64,000 nt of DNA. It comes from CAVRUH01 sp963822595. Its GTDB lineage: Bacteria; Chlamydiota; Chlamydiia; Chlamydiales; Waddliaceae. The DNA is taken from NCBI GenBank assembly GCA_963822595.1, contig CAWGIG010000003.1, forward strand, positions 1-64,000, written 5' to 3'. This document shows, one piece after another, positions 55,544 to 64,000 of this stretch. The position numbers and the translations under genes are program-made. Each line of letters opens with the position of its first letter. Within the stretch, counting starts at the first letter, position 1. A model generated the notes under the pieces. The model worked only from the letters and a program-made list of their open reading frames with translations. It did no database searches and was not told where the DNA came from.

Positions 55544-55707
55544 ATGAGGGCTGAAAGCCAGCCTTTTGATAGCCCAGGCAGAGCGAAGCGCAATGTCATC
55601 AACTTAAAGAATAGTTTATTATTTCATGAGGGCTGAAAGCCAGCCTATTGATAGCCCAGGCAGAGCAAAGCGCAATGTCATCAACTTAAAAAATAGTTTA
55701 TTATTTC
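55544..55707. repeat. 82-base tandem direct repeats
   Basis: Two full 82-base units start at 55544 and 55626, and the third start at 55708 merges into the next palindrome. Each begins ATGAGGGCTGAAAGCCAGCC and contains GATAGCCCAGGCAGAGC, GCAATGTCATCAACTT and an AT-rich end (ATAGTTTATTATTTC). Units differ at only about three positions. No spacer variation or flanking cas genes, so not CRISPR. Confidence 0.85.
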
Positions 55708-55936
55708 ATGAGGGCTGAAAGCCAGCCTTTTGATAGCCCAGGCAGAGCAAAGCGAAGGCCTGGGTTGACGTCGATAAAAAAAGTCAGAGCCCTGGAAGGG
55801 CGACTCATTTTGGTGAAATTATATCTATGCAAAAATGGATGAGTCGCCCTTACAGGGTTTTTCATTTTTTTTCACCCTTCTCCCAGGCCTTAGCTTCGCT
55901 CTGCCTGGGCTATCAAAAGCCTGGCTTTCAGCCCTC
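55708..55936. repeat. Long palindrome, family G copy 1
   Basis: A roughly 229-base palindrome with arms GAGGGCTGAAAGCCAGCC and GGCTTTCAGCCCTC, and inner paired blocks CCCAGGCAGAGC/GCTCTGCCTGGG, AGGCCTGGG/CCCAGGCCT and GGGCGACTCAT/ATGAGTCGCCC. It is the same family as the core of the 58.1-58.8 kb element. The 622-base gap between the broken gene at 55417 and the Fe-S carrier gene holds only this and the tandem units. Confidence 0.87.
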
Positions 55937-56039
55937 CATGACATGAATTGTTGCAGAGACTATCAAATGCCTTGTTTTCAATGCTCATGAAATTGTCAAA
56001 TTTGAGTCTTCCGCTGTCAGAGACAGCGGAAGATAGAGA

Positions 56040-56612
56040 TTAGTAACCGTGGGAAGTGCCGCATCCGCAGGATGAGCGTACATTCGGATTGCTGATTTTA
56101 AAGCCTGAATTTTGTAGAGCATCTACGTAGTCAATTTCAGTTCCAATAAGCTTAGGAAGCTTCTTTTTGCTGACATGAATTTCAATGCCTTGAGATGTAA
56201 AGACGACATCGTCTTCTCCGGCTTTTTCGGAATAATCAAGAACATATTCAAATCCGCTGCAGCCGGCCATTTCTTCGTCTAGACGCATGCCCCACCCCTT
56301 TTTACCATCTTGCTCCAAGATCTCTTGGTATTTTTTTGCAGCAGAAGGTGTCAATGTGACTTTTGTAGGATCGCTTTCTTCTTCCAGGATTTTGTTTAAC
56401 TTTTCTTCGAGAACGCCTATAGCCGATTCAGGCATTCCATGGCCGAGCATTCCGGCTTCTAATGTTTCCCATGTTGCTGCATGACATCCGGCACAATGAA
56501 GTCCAGCTTTTGTCATCTCTTGGGCAATTTTTTGTGCTTTGTTTGGATAGATGGACAAAATCTCATCTATTGTCATCTGACGATGAATTTTTTTTATTGT
56601 GTTGGGTGTCAT
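56040..56612 (-). CDS. Fused DUF1858 and A-type Fe-S carrier protein
   Basis: A 190-residue fusion. Residues 1-80 match DUF1858 (MTIDEILSIYPNKAQKIAQE, then HCAGCH with Cys40 and Cys43). Residues 83-190 are a HesB/IscA/ErpA domain (VTLTPSAAKKYQEILEQDGK onward) with the three cluster ligands Cys118 in AGCSGF, and Cys182 and Cys184 in SSCGCG. A-type carriers deliver Fe-S clusters to apoproteins. The ferredoxin gene lies ten bases upstream on the same strand, so the two form an operon. The fusion is unusual outside this phylum as far as I recall. ATG at 56576 (residue 13) is an alternative start. Confidence 0.88.
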   Translation of the reverse strand: MTPNTIKKIHRQMTIDEILSIYPNKAQKIAQEMTKAGLHCAGCHAATWETLEAGMLGHGMPESAIGVLEEKLNKILEEESDPTKVTLTPSAAKKYQEILEQDGKKGWGMRLDEEMAGCSGFEYVLDYSEKAGEDDVVFTSQGIEIHVSKKKLPKLIGTEIDYVDALQNSGFKISNPNVRSSCGCGTSHGY

Positions 56613-56622
56613 AGGTTTTTCC

Positions 56623-56889
56623 TCAAAATAAAATGGTTACATTTCCTTGCTTGATACGGCATTGGCACGCAAGCCGCTCGTCACAAGTGCCCTCTCCAAG
56701 GAAATCTTCCTCTTCTTGAGTGGGTCGAGATAAATTCTCTTTACCTTCTTTAACTTCTATCACGCAGGTGCCACAGACACCCTCCGTGCAAGCGAACGGC
56801 ACGCCGGCCTCTTCGCAAACTTCTTGTATGGGTGATCCATCGGGAAGTTCTACTTCCTCTCCGCTATGCTCGAATATTAATTTTGCCAT
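56623..56889 (-). CDS. fdx: [2Fe-2S] ferredoxin
   Basis: An 88-residue plant/adrenodoxin-type ferredoxin with ligands Cys34, Cys39, Cys42 and Cys75 (ACTEGVCGTC ... LACQC). Residues 1-30 form the beta-grasp (ELPDGSPIQEVCEEAGVPF). It probably donates electrons to Fe-S assembly, given that the adjacent gene encodes an A-type carrier. AGGAGG-like sequence is present upstream on the minus strand (GTCCTCCTGACC region read in reverse, about 56899-56910). Confidence 0.9.
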   Translation of the reverse strand: MAKLIFEHSGEEVELPDGSPIQEVCEEAGVPFACTEGVCGTCVIEVKEGKENLSRPTQEEEDFLGEGTCDERLACQCRIKQGNVTILF

Positions 56890-56994
56890 CTGAAATTAAG
56901 TCCTCCTGACCTCAGAATGTAGGGGTCATTATAAAAGGTTATATATATAAATGCAAGGGTATTGTATATTGCGTCTCAGAAAAGGAGGAGACAA

Positions 56995-57315
56995 ATGTCC
57001 GATATTCAAGATATTATTGATAAGTTACCATCTGTCTTTAATGCAGATGCCGCCAAAGGTGTAAATGCTGTTTTCCAATATGAGATCACCGGAGAAGGGG
57101 GAGGCTCCTGGTATGTCACCGTGAATGATGGAACTTTTGAAGTCAAAGAAGGAACTCATCCTTCGCCTAGTGTGACAATGAAACTCGATACAGCTACTTA
57201 TAAGGCGATGGCTGCTAAACAACTCGGTGGGATACAAGCTTATATGAGCGGAAAGCTAAAGGTAACAGGTAATTTAATGATTGCACAGAAGTTTCAACAA
57301 ATATTTCCTATGTAA
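56995..57315 (+). CDS. SCP2 sterol-binding domain protein
   Basis: A 106-residue single SCP2 domain: AVFQYEITGEGGGSWYVTV (about residues 25-43), FEVKEG, PSVTMKLDTATYKAMAAKQL and LSGKLKVTGNL-like YMSGKLKVTGNLMIAQKFQ. SCP2 domains bind lipids or sterols in a hydrophobic tunnel. The start is set by a strong ribosome site (AAAGGAGGAG, 56981-56990) four bases before ATG 56995. It is followed ten bases later by the SDR gene, so lipid handling is a plausible joint theme, but unproven. Confidence 0.88.
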   Translation: MSDIQDIIDKLPSVFNADAAKGVNAVFQYEITGEGGGSWYVTVNDGTFEVKEGTHPSPSVTMKLDTATYKAMAAKQLGGIQAYMSGKLKVTGNLMIAQKFQQIFPM

Positions 57316-57325
57316 AGAGGTGGAT

Positions 57326-58126
57326 ATGGATCAAAAGGGCAAATTAGCCTTAGTTACCGGTGCAACCAGTGGCATTGGATTGGAATTAGCGAGAATACAT
57401 GCTCAAAGGGGAGGGGATTTAGTCCTTGTTGCGCGCCGGGAAGAGAGGCTTAAGAATATCAAAGAAGATTTAGAAAAGCAGTATGGCGTTTCCGTACAGA
57501 TCATTGTGAATGACCTTTCACTGCCATCGGCCTGTGAGGAGGTTTATAAAGAAACGAAGGGATCTGTGGATTACCTTATAAATAATGCAGGGTTTGGTTT
57601 GGCGGGGTTTTATCATGAGACTTCTTTTGAAAGGAACCGTGAGATGATAGAATTGAATATTACGGCGTTGGCGGCTTTGACGCATTTATTTCTCCAGGAC
57701 ATGGCAAAAAGGAAAAGTGGGAGAATATTGAATGTCTCATCGGTGGCAGGATTTTTACCGGGGCCGTTGCAAGCGACGTATTATGCTACGAAGGCATTTG
57801 TCAACTCGTTTTCTCAGGCGATTGCTAATGAGGTGAAAGATAAAAATATTACAGTATCAGCATTATGTCCTGGGCCGGTGAAGACCGAGTTTGGTGAGGT
57901 TGCGGGATTTAAAAGAAAAGATGAAGTATTTTTGAAAAAGCTTGCAGCGGCAAAGCCGGAGGATACAGCTAGAGATGGGTATGAGGGGATGTTGAAGGGA
58001 AAAGTGATTATTGTTTCTGGGTTATCGAATAGGATGCAGGTGGCATTTATGCGTTTTGCACCCCGCGGCCTGCTTGTGCGCATCTCCCGCCAGTTCATGG
58101 AAATGTTTATGGGGAAGAAGAAGTAG
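57326..58126 (+). CDS. Short-chain dehydrogenase/reductase
   Basis: A 266-residue classical SDR. NAD(P)-binding TGATSGIGLELARIHAQRG (about residues 10-28), ARREERL (NADP preference), NNAGFGLAGF (about 88-97), the catalytic Ser of NVSSVAGFLPG (about 139-149) and YYATKAF (Tyr and Lys). The C-terminal tail ends in a hydrophobic, basic stretch (MQVAFMRFAPRGLLVRISRQ), possibly for membrane contact. It starts ten bases after the SCP2 stop, so co-transcribed. The stop lies one base before a 682-base palindrome. Confidence 0.9.
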   Translation: MDQKGKLALVTGATSGIGLELARIHAQRGGDLVLVARREERLKNIKEDLEKQYGVSVQIIVNDLSLPSACEEVYKETKGSVDYLINNAGFGLAGFYHETSFERNREMIELNITALAALTHLFLQDMAKRKSGRILNVSSVAGFLPGPLQATYYATKAFVNSFSQAIANEVKDKNITVSALCPGPVKTEFGEVAGFKRKDEVFLKKLAAAKPEDTARDGYEGMLKGKVIIVSGLSNRMQVAFMRFAPRGLLVRISRQFMEMFMGKKK

Positions 58127-58808
58127 TATAAACAGGGTAAGATCAACACAGAGGCACAGAGAACACAGAGAAAGAATATTGTAGATTTCACTTTTTGTCT
58201 GTTTGAGTTCATTTGATGGCTAAATCTGTGTGTCTAATAGTTAATCACGCGAAAGCTCATGCAATAGCTTAGGCTCTTGCATGAACTTCAGGCGATTATG
58301 ACAGCGAAAAATGGAATTCATGAAAAACCTTCCAGAGTAAATTTTCGCCCGGTGGCATAGGCGATAATTTCATGAGGGCTGAAAGCCAGGCTCGTGACAG
58401 CCCCGGCAGAGCGAAGCGAAGGCCTGGGTTGACGTGGATAACAAAAGTCAGAGCCCTGCAAGGGCGACTCATTCCGGTGAAATGATGTCTATGGAAAAAT
58501 GGATGAGTCGCCCTTGCAGGGCTTTTTCATTTTTTCACCCTTGCACCCAGGCCTTCGCTTCGCTCTGCCTGGGCTGTCACGATCCTGGCTTTCAGCCCTC
58601 ATGAAATTATCGCCTATGCCACCGGGCGAAAATTTACTCTGGATGATTGTTCATGTAATAGCCTCAGCTATTGCATGAGCTTTCGCGTGATTAACTATTA
58701 GACACACAGATTTAGCCATCAAATGAACTCAAACAGACAAAGAGTGTAATCTACCATATTCTTCCTCTGTGTTCTCTGTGCCTCTGTGTTGATCTTACCC
58801 TGTTTATA
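58127..58808. repeat. 682-base nested palindrome (family G copy 2)
   Basis: A very long near-perfect inverted repeat. Outermost arms: TATAAACAGGGTAAGATCAA from 58127 and its complement ending 58808; next CACAGAGGCACAGAGAACAC; then TTGTCTGTTTGAGTTCATTT; then CATGCAATAGC; then CGCCCGGTGGCATAGGCGAT; and at the centre the family-G core (GAGGGCTGAAAGCCAGG, CCCAGGCCTTCGCTTCG, GGGCGACTCAT) shared with 55708-55936. It fills the gap between the SDR stop and the polymerase-like gene and has no coding potential. Confidence 0.92.
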
Positions 58809-58877
58809 TGAAATAGAATTATATGAATAGAAAGTTTCTTGTTGTGGTTTTGGGGATATCCGGATAGAATTTTCAGC

Positions 58878-60113
58878 ATGATGAAATTGACTCTAATTAG
58901 TTCTAGGCTTTTAATTATCCCCTACTTTCTATTGATCATCGTAGGCCTCTTGATCCCTTCGATTTCCTACCGCGGTGCTTTAAATCCCAAAACAATAGTC
59001 TTTACCTTCACTGCCATTTCCCTCGCCACCTACTTTCTAGTCCGACAACGCCTCTATTTTCAACAACTCAAGATCCTACTCTTTCTCACGACAAGCCTTG
59101 CATTTTTGGTGCTTTGGCTCATCCTAGGATCCATTCAAGATATCACCATTTTTGACATACGCTTCGATCAATTCAAATTGTTTCTGCTAACAATCAGCGT
59201 CCCTGTCGCTACTTTGTATCTGCTCAACGAAAACAAAATCACCCCACAACAGGTTTTTAAGACGGTCATCTACTCAAATCTGACCTATTGCTTCGTAAAA
59301 ATTGTCATGGTGGTCCTGCATTTAATGGGAATCATTGACATTTGGGAACTGCTCGGGGCTTCCGGAGCTCAAATCATGAAGATGGCAATCTTCGGCGATC
59401 TGCAGAGATTACAAAGTTCGCTGGATATTTCTACCCCCTTCATCTTATTTTTTGTCCTGCAGTCTACGAGATTGGGTCTGAATTTGAGTACGAGTATGAA
59501 AGCTTTCTATATCGTTGTGAGTTTGCTTTCAAATTTTCTGGCCTTTTCAAGATTCCTTCTCGCAGTTTATTTTATCAGTGTTGCATTGTATTTGCTCACT
59601 GTTGGGAAAAGGAAAATTGTGACCGGAATGATTGTTTCTGTATTAATAGGGATAAGCGTTCTTGGAGCCATTGGATTTGATAACGCCGCCACCTCGATTG
59701 AGCGACGCTTTTATAGCAAGAATAGTTATCGATCAGACCGAACTCGGATGGAGCAGTTTGATGCCCTCTACGAAGAACACGAGCAGGTGCCGTTGTTAGG
59801 AAAGGGGTTAGGGGGATATGCCGAAGATTATATACGCGATAATAAAGTCATGCACAGTTATGAGGTGCAATGGGTGGCATTTTTGATGCAATTCGGTATT
59901 ATTGGATTGTGCTTGATATGCGTTCCTTTGGGAATGATCGGTTATCAACTTTTGCAGCCTCCTTATAATCGATTCATGCTGAGTTGTTTTTGTTTGTATG
60001 TGCTCTGGATTATTTCAGGATTTACCAATCCTTTTCTCATTTCTCTGCAAAGTGGAATCATTTATACACTCTTTTTGCTTTTAAGGCGCCCCGTTGAGCC
60101 AATCCCTGGTTAA
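58878..60113 (+). CDS. O-antigen polymerase/ligase-like membrane protein
   Basis: A 411-residue integral membrane protein with about ten helices (LIIPYFLLIIVGLLIP; ILLFLTTSLAFLVLWLIL; LTVGKRKIVTGMIVSVLIG and others). The large loop before the last helices contains YRSDRTRMEQFDALYEEHEQ, VPLLGKGLGGYAEDY and VMHSYEVQWVAFLMQFG, the Wzy_C/O-antigen polymerase layout in which a His near the helix boundary is typical. It would polymerise or ligate surface glycan repeat units. An in-frame TTG at 58839 is possible but ATG 58878 is more likely. No other glycan gene is adjacent; the nonulosonate operon is 54 kb away. Confidence 0.72.
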   Translation: MMKLTLISSRLLIIPYFLLIIVGLLIPSISYRGALNPKTIVFTFTAISLATYFLVRQRLYFQQLKILLFLTTSLAFLVLWLILGSIQDITIFDIRFDQFKLFLLTISVPVATLYLLNENKITPQQVFKTVIYSNLTYCFVKIVMVVLHLMGIIDIWELLGASGAQIMKMAIFGDLQRLQSSLDISTPFILFFVLQSTRLGLNLSTSMKAFYIVVSLLSNFLAFSRFLLAVYFISVALYLLTVGKRKIVTGMIVSVLIGISVLGAIGFDNAATSIERRFYSKNSYRSDRTRMEQFDALYEEHEQVPLLGKGLGGYAEDYIRDNKVMHSYEVQWVAFLMQFGIIGLCLICVPLGMIGYQLLQPPYNRFMLSCFCLYVLWIISGFTNPFLISLQSGIIYTLFLLLRRPVEPIPG

Positions 60114-60148
60114 ATAAGCTACATACGCTTGTTTGAACAGAACGGTCA

Positions 60149-63100
60149 TTACTTTCGTTTGAGATATTTTTTTATCAAATGATCTGCTTTTCTGGTTTTA
60201 TCATATTCCTGAAGAATATCTAAATCTTCTTTTACTCGCCTTAAAATGATTAGATAAGCGAGCTTGTAATCGGGACGAATTTCTATAAACCTTTCAAAAT
60301 GCGATTTGAGATGATTGAGCACCACTCTATAGTGATCTCTAAATTTTGGATCGTGGGATGCCCGGGTTTGAAATAAATTAACAGCATGCAAATTATGATC
60401 CGAAATAAATGTTGCGAGCACAATGAGACTCAGAAAATCATGATTTTCAATTGAATTTAAATCAATAAAGTTTCGCTCTCTTTGATGGATCTTTTTTTTA
60501 GGATTTTCATAATCGTCAATGAATTTACAGATATATAGATTATCTTCCTTAGTATTCTTAGGTCCTAAAAATATTCCTAACAAGGCAAATTGAGTCTCAT
60601 ACCTAGTATATTCAAGCAGAGTAAGTTTAGGCATCTCTTTGATCAGGACTACATACTCCAGAATCTCTGTAATGACTCTAGAATCTGTAAACATTTCTAA
60701 ATTTTCAAAGAAAAGTCTGAGAGCAATATTTAAAAAATCACTTGAAATATTATTTTCCTGAAGATAGGTATCGGTATGTGCTCTGAAATTTAAGAATTCA
60801 TGGATGAATCTGTCATTGTCTTTATGGTTATGGAGTCTAGTTAGGATTCTGCTTAACCCGGTAAAATAGATGCTATAAATCAGTAATTTTGCCTCCATAT
60901 CTTGGAAGATGATATATTCACTATTTGTTATGCTTTGATCAATAATTGAGTTATTGGACATAAATCTGATTTTCTGTTTTAGCTTCCTCAATTTACCAAC
61001 AGCTCTTTGTATGACATGATCTTCTTGGCACTTTAAAGATATTAACTTGCCATAAGCGTCTATGCAGGTTTTATCTTTGTGTTCTACGGATAGCTCACCG
61101 GAAAATGCTTCTAATAAGGGTAAGCTTGGAAGAAGTTCAATCGTCATGGCTAATTGCAATTTTTCTTCAATCAAACTGTATATCCATGCGTTTTCTTCGC
61201 ACCAATTTGACTTTAAATTTATCAAGAACATTTGATACCAATTATTGCAATATACAGAATCTATTTTCCCTATTTCGCCTATGTAATCTAGAATATCTTC
61301 TATTATATTCAATATATTGAGGTTGATAGAGGCTAGAGTGGTCATTTTAGGCGCCATACGCAAGCATTTGATTAATTCATCGTGGATGAGGTCCGTACAT
61401 TGGGTGGTATTCTTAGTGTAGGACGTTTGCTTCAAAGCATCAATTGCAGCTAGTAGCCATTGATATCTTAATACCACCTCTTCATCTGCGGATTTTTTAT
61501 CTTTCCCTAGTGTTGTATCATAGTTTTCGGGAATTAATTCGATGATTTCCTTTAAATTACCGCGATGTTGATTGAGATCCCTATCGTAATTTCTTGCTGC
61601 TATAATATATTTTAGCAATATTTCCGGCATCCAACGACTGCAAAGAAGATTAATTGGTAAAAAGGAATGGCAGCAAAGAAGAGCTGCAAACTCTTGGATA
61701 AGGATTTTATTGCTTGGATTGTTCCGTTGAGACTCAGACGTAATAATTCTTATGAATTGATCTATGATCACATTCCACCATTGCTCATAAGCTATATCTT
61801 GAGGGACTAAGAAAGGAAATATCCAGTGATTTAAAAAACTAACTAAGCATGCATCGAAGGAGGGAAAAAATTCTAAGACTCTTATGATATTGCTGCTAAT
61901 CAATGTTAAGCGGTTTTTTCGAATATTAGCGATGGTTGCTGTATCGGCTTCAAATGTATATTCGATTGGAGAGCTTGTTTTTTCGTAAAATGCTTCGAGG
62001 TGTTTGCGTGTTTGTTGATCATCCATTTCAAAGCACTCGATTTTTGTTTTACGCCCGCAAAGATGTGAAAAAAGATGCGGAAGGAGTCCGGGAAGATTTT
62101 GAAGAGACGCATTTCCTAAGGAGGATTTTGCGTAGGCGTTATTTGCTAAAAGAAGATCGTTGTTAAAAAGAAAGAGAGATTCAGGAGTTCCTTCATGCAA
62201 AAGTCTTCTTGCAGATTCAAGGTTACTGGAATGAGGATGAATGCAAAGGAATGCAATGGCTTTAAAAGTGGCCTCTGACTGCTCGATGATGGTGGAATGG
62301 GGGAAACTGCTAAGAGTCCCTTGCAATCCCATATAAATGGAAAGACATTTTACTCTTTCTTCAGATGAAACAGGACAAGAATTATCGCATAAAGCATAGA
62401 GATCCGTGGCGCAGGGGAGGGACCAATCATTTAATCTAGGTGAAAATTTAATTATCAATTCACCGGCTCGCCTTAGAATACATCTGATTAAGTAGGTATG
62501 TTCGTTATTTATGGATATTTTTTTATCCATTGCGTTGACTAAATTCTCAAAGACATAAGTGACAATGATTGAGGCAGCTTCAATACTTTCTTTATCAAAA
62601 GAGTTTCTCATGATAATGGAAAATAAACCTAATTCGAGACTGGTGTGAAATTTGCTTATTTTTTCTTGGTAGGCGATGAGTACTTCCGTATCGTAAAGAA
62701 AATCAATGCTTGGATTATCTAAAATTTCACTCACAAATAGGTAAAATAGATCTTCAGCTGTTCCCGGTCCCTTTATCTGTTGAACCTCAAACATTTTTGC
62801 CTTTTTTGAAACTTTAAAAATCTGCCAATCCTGCAGCTCTTTTTCTTTGTGTTTTTCAAGATATGCATACAAGAGAGGAATGAATTTGAAGAACTTCAGT
62901 GCCATATCTTTACTTGGCTGTACTTTCATTATTGTTCCTAACAAGGATGCTCGGATATAATCTTTTCTTATGGGGTCTTTTATTTTGTCACATAAATTTA
63001 GCAAGATATTAAAGTAATGAGGAAATTTTTTGGATTTAAAAAAGACCTTTACCGGGCAACAATCTATATTCTCAATTTTATCTAGCGCTAATAGGATGCA

Positions 63101-64000
63101 AGAAAAGTGATTTTCATTATCGCTAGAAGCCAAGGAGCCAATGAGTTTCCATGCCTCATCGACCATTAAATTTTGTTGTATCATGTTATATAACAGTGTA
63201 AGTTTTTGATTATCGGTGATTGTTTCCGGATAATCGAGTATAAACTTATAGATTTGCAGCATGTCTGAGTTTGTACTCATATCGAATTTATCGATAATGA
63301 AGAACCCGCCTAGTCTAGAAATCCAAAATATTTTTTCGTCCAGACTTATGCCATGCAAATGAGTGGCGATTAATTTAAAGATCGAAAAATCCAGAACATC
63401 TAATATCCTATCATCTTCGGGTAGCCTGCAGACTGCGTAGAAAAACATTGTAGATTTGAATAGATTAGGACTTATTCCCTCCTTCATCTGTTTTTCCACT
63501 AACCTATGAATCGAAAGGATACATTCCGCTTCGGTGGGCCTTAAAATAGCTACTTCTTCAACCGAAATATTTTCGTCGCAATCGAGCTTCCAGTAAACTT
63601 CCCTCGCTAGTGAGGAGTTCTTAGCAAGCTCTTGCTTCACAAATTTTAAAAGCATGATTTGAGATTGTTCTTCAATAGGATTTTCGGCGATTTTGGATAT
63701 TAAACTTAAAAATCTTTCCGAATACTTCGATGGACAATGTTCTTCCAGCCATTTGAGAAGATAGTGATGGGGCGTGTGTGGATTCTGATTGAGGATATGA
63801 AATCCTGATTCCCATAGATCGACGTTTTCGATCCGTTTTGACCGTTGAAGAGTTTCCCACAGTCTGTAAGCATTGTCGTGATCTAATCTGGAAATCATAT
63901 CAGTGAGATATTTGAGCACATGATCTTCCAACTTATCGCATTTTGTAAGGTGAGCTAAGACGAATTTTTGTATTTTAGCATCCGAAACACGCAGGGTTTG
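60149..64000 (-). CDS. Very large hypothetical protein, 5' end outside the window
   Basis: At least 1,283 residues, unrecognised. The frame is open from the right edge (64000) to the stop at 60149, so the real start is outside; the first in-window candidate (TTG 63931) is not convincing. It is helical and leucine-rich throughout (HYLLKWLEEHCPSKYSERFL, LIVTYVFENLVNAMD-like and RILTRLHNHKDND segments), like a solenoid of helical repeats, with no signal, membrane helix or known motif. Size and style resemble the broken gene at 51537-55417, which may be a distant relative. Function unknown. Confidence 0.75.
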   Translation of the reverse strand, partial: QTLRVSDAKIQKFVLAHLTKCDKLEDHVLKYLTDMISRLDHDNAYRLWETLQRSKRIENVDLWESGFHILNQNPHTPHHYLLKWLEEHCPSKYSERFLSLISKIAENPIEEQSQIMLLKFVKQELAKNSSLAREVYWKLDCDENISVEEVAILRPTEAECILSIHRLVEKQMKEGISPNLFKSTMFFYAVCRLPEDDRILDVLDFSIFKLIATHLHGISLDEKIFWISRLGGFFIIDKFDMSTNSDMLQIYKFILDYPETITDNQKLTLLYNMIQQNLMVDEAWKLIGSLASSDNENHFSCILLALDKIENIDCCPVKVFFKSKKFPHYFNILLNLCDKIKDPIRKDYIRASLLGTIMKVQPSKDMALKFFKFIPLLYAYLEKHKEKELQDWQIFKVSKKAKMFEVQQIKGPGTAEDLFYLFVSEILDNPSIDFLYDTEVLIAYQEKISKFHTSLELGLFSIIMRNSFDKESIEAASIIVTYVFENLVNAMDKKISINNEHTYLIRCILRRAGELIIKFSPRLNDWSLPCATDLYALCDNSCPVSSEERVKCLSIYMGLQGTLSSFPHSTIIEQSEATFKAIAFLCIHPHSSNLESARRLLHEGTPESLFLFNNDLLLANNAYAKSSLGNASLQNLPGLLPHLFSHLCGRKTKIECFEMDDQQTRKHLEAFYEKTSSPIEYTFEADTATIANIRKNRLTLISSNIIRVLEFFPSFDACLVSFLNHWIFPFLVPQDIAYEQWWNVIIDQFIRIITSESQRNNPSNKILIQEFAALLCCHSFLPINLLCSRWMPEILLKYIIAARNYDRDLNQHRGNLKEIIELIPENYDTTLGKDKKSADEEVVLRYQWLLAAIDALKQTSYTKNTTQCTDLIHDELIKCLRMAPKMTTLASINLNILNIIEDILDYIGEIGKIDSVYCNNWYQMFLINLKSNWCEENAWIYSLIEEKLQLAMTIELLPSLPLLEAFSGELSVEHKDKTCIDAYGKLISLKCQEDHVIQRAVGKLRKLKQKIRFMSNNSIIDQSITNSEYIIFQDMEAKLLIYSIYFTGLSRILTRLHNHKDNDRFIHEFLNFRAHTDTYLQENNISSDFLNIALRLFFENLEMFTDSRVITEILEYVVLIKEMPKLTLLEYTRYETQFALLGIFLGPKNTKEDNLYICKFIDDYENPKKKIHQRERNFIDLNSIENHDFLSLIVLATFISDHNLHAVNLFQTRASHDPKFRDHYRVVLNHLKSHFERFIEIRPDYKLAYLIILRRVKEDLDILQEYDKTRKADHLIKKYLKRK

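Noticed and set aside
55544..55790. Possible CRISPR array (regular 82-base repeats)
   Set aside because: The units are directly adjacent with no spacers, and share arms with a palindrome; no cas genes nearby.

Overview
The window is a chromosomal segment of a bacterium of the phylum Chlamydiota, most likely an environmental, amoeba-associated lineage (Parachlamydiaceae or a relative). The assignment rests on gene order and content. A lysine-rich Hc2-like histone gene, holA, an RsmI-like methyltransferase, a HemW/HemN-type gene, a small acidic coiled-coil gene and sucA-sucB occur in the order I recall for Chlamydia trachomatis CT046 to CT055. The window also carries F-box, ankyrin, NSF-like and type III secretion chaperone genes of the kind known from amoeba symbionts. 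Base composition looks moderately AT-rich throughout. I saw no tRNA, rRNA, CRISPR or prophage.

Layout. 1-4.7 kb: hctB-like gene, then a tightly overlapping five-gene operon for a nonulosonic (sialic-acid-like) sugar (SpsF-type cytidylyltransferase, NeuB-type synthase, ATP-grasp, GNAT, SDR epimerase). 4.7-8.4 kb: conserved backbone genes holA, rsmI-like, hemW-like and a CT053-like gene, with holA-rsmI bracketed by two copies of one palindromic repeat. 8.6-13.9 kb: System II cytochrome c maturation genes (ccsA, resB/ccsB, a lipoprotein) with an unknown gene between. 13.9-15.4 kb: a metallo-beta-lactamase-fold remnant, a DoxX-family gene and two palindromes. 15.4-17.2 kb: a lipase-like probable effector followed by a CesT-type chaperone. 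17.2-26.6 kb: a tandem array of four F-box/ankyrin paralogues. 26.7-31.9 kb: sucA (five single-base frameshifts), sucB and lpdA. 31.9-34.0 kb: a palindrome with a group II intron abutting it. 34.0-38.6 kb: tag, a GIY-YIG gene, an F-box/beta-propeller gene and a fused-MFS spermidine synthase homologue. 38.8-43.2 kb: an IucA/IucC-like gene and a large unknown gene. 43.3-45.4 kb: two outer-membrane beta-barrel genes. 45.5-49.1 kb: a two-ATPase-domain protein resembling eukaryotic NSF. 49.3-55.4 kb: unknown accessory genes, including one about 1,293-codon gene broken by three frameshifts. 55.4-60.1 kb: repeat-rich DNA, an A-type Fe-S carrier fusion, a ferredoxin, an SCP2 protein, an SDR, a 682-bp nested palindrome and an O-antigen polymerase-like gene. 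60.1-64.0 kb: a very large unknown gene that runs off the right edge.

How it fits together. Housekeeping functions (replication clamp loader, TCA cycle, haem and cytochrome c, Fe-S) form a conserved backbone. Into it have been inserted surface-glycan genes and host-directed genes: F-box proteins that could recruit host SCF ubiquitin ligases, a lipase with its own secretion chaperone, and an NSF-like ATPase. Long palindromes sit at many of the junctions. The most noteworthy candidates are the NSF-like AAA protein, the F-box/ankyrin array, the effector-chaperone pair, and the clustering of homopolymer frameshifts in two genes only.
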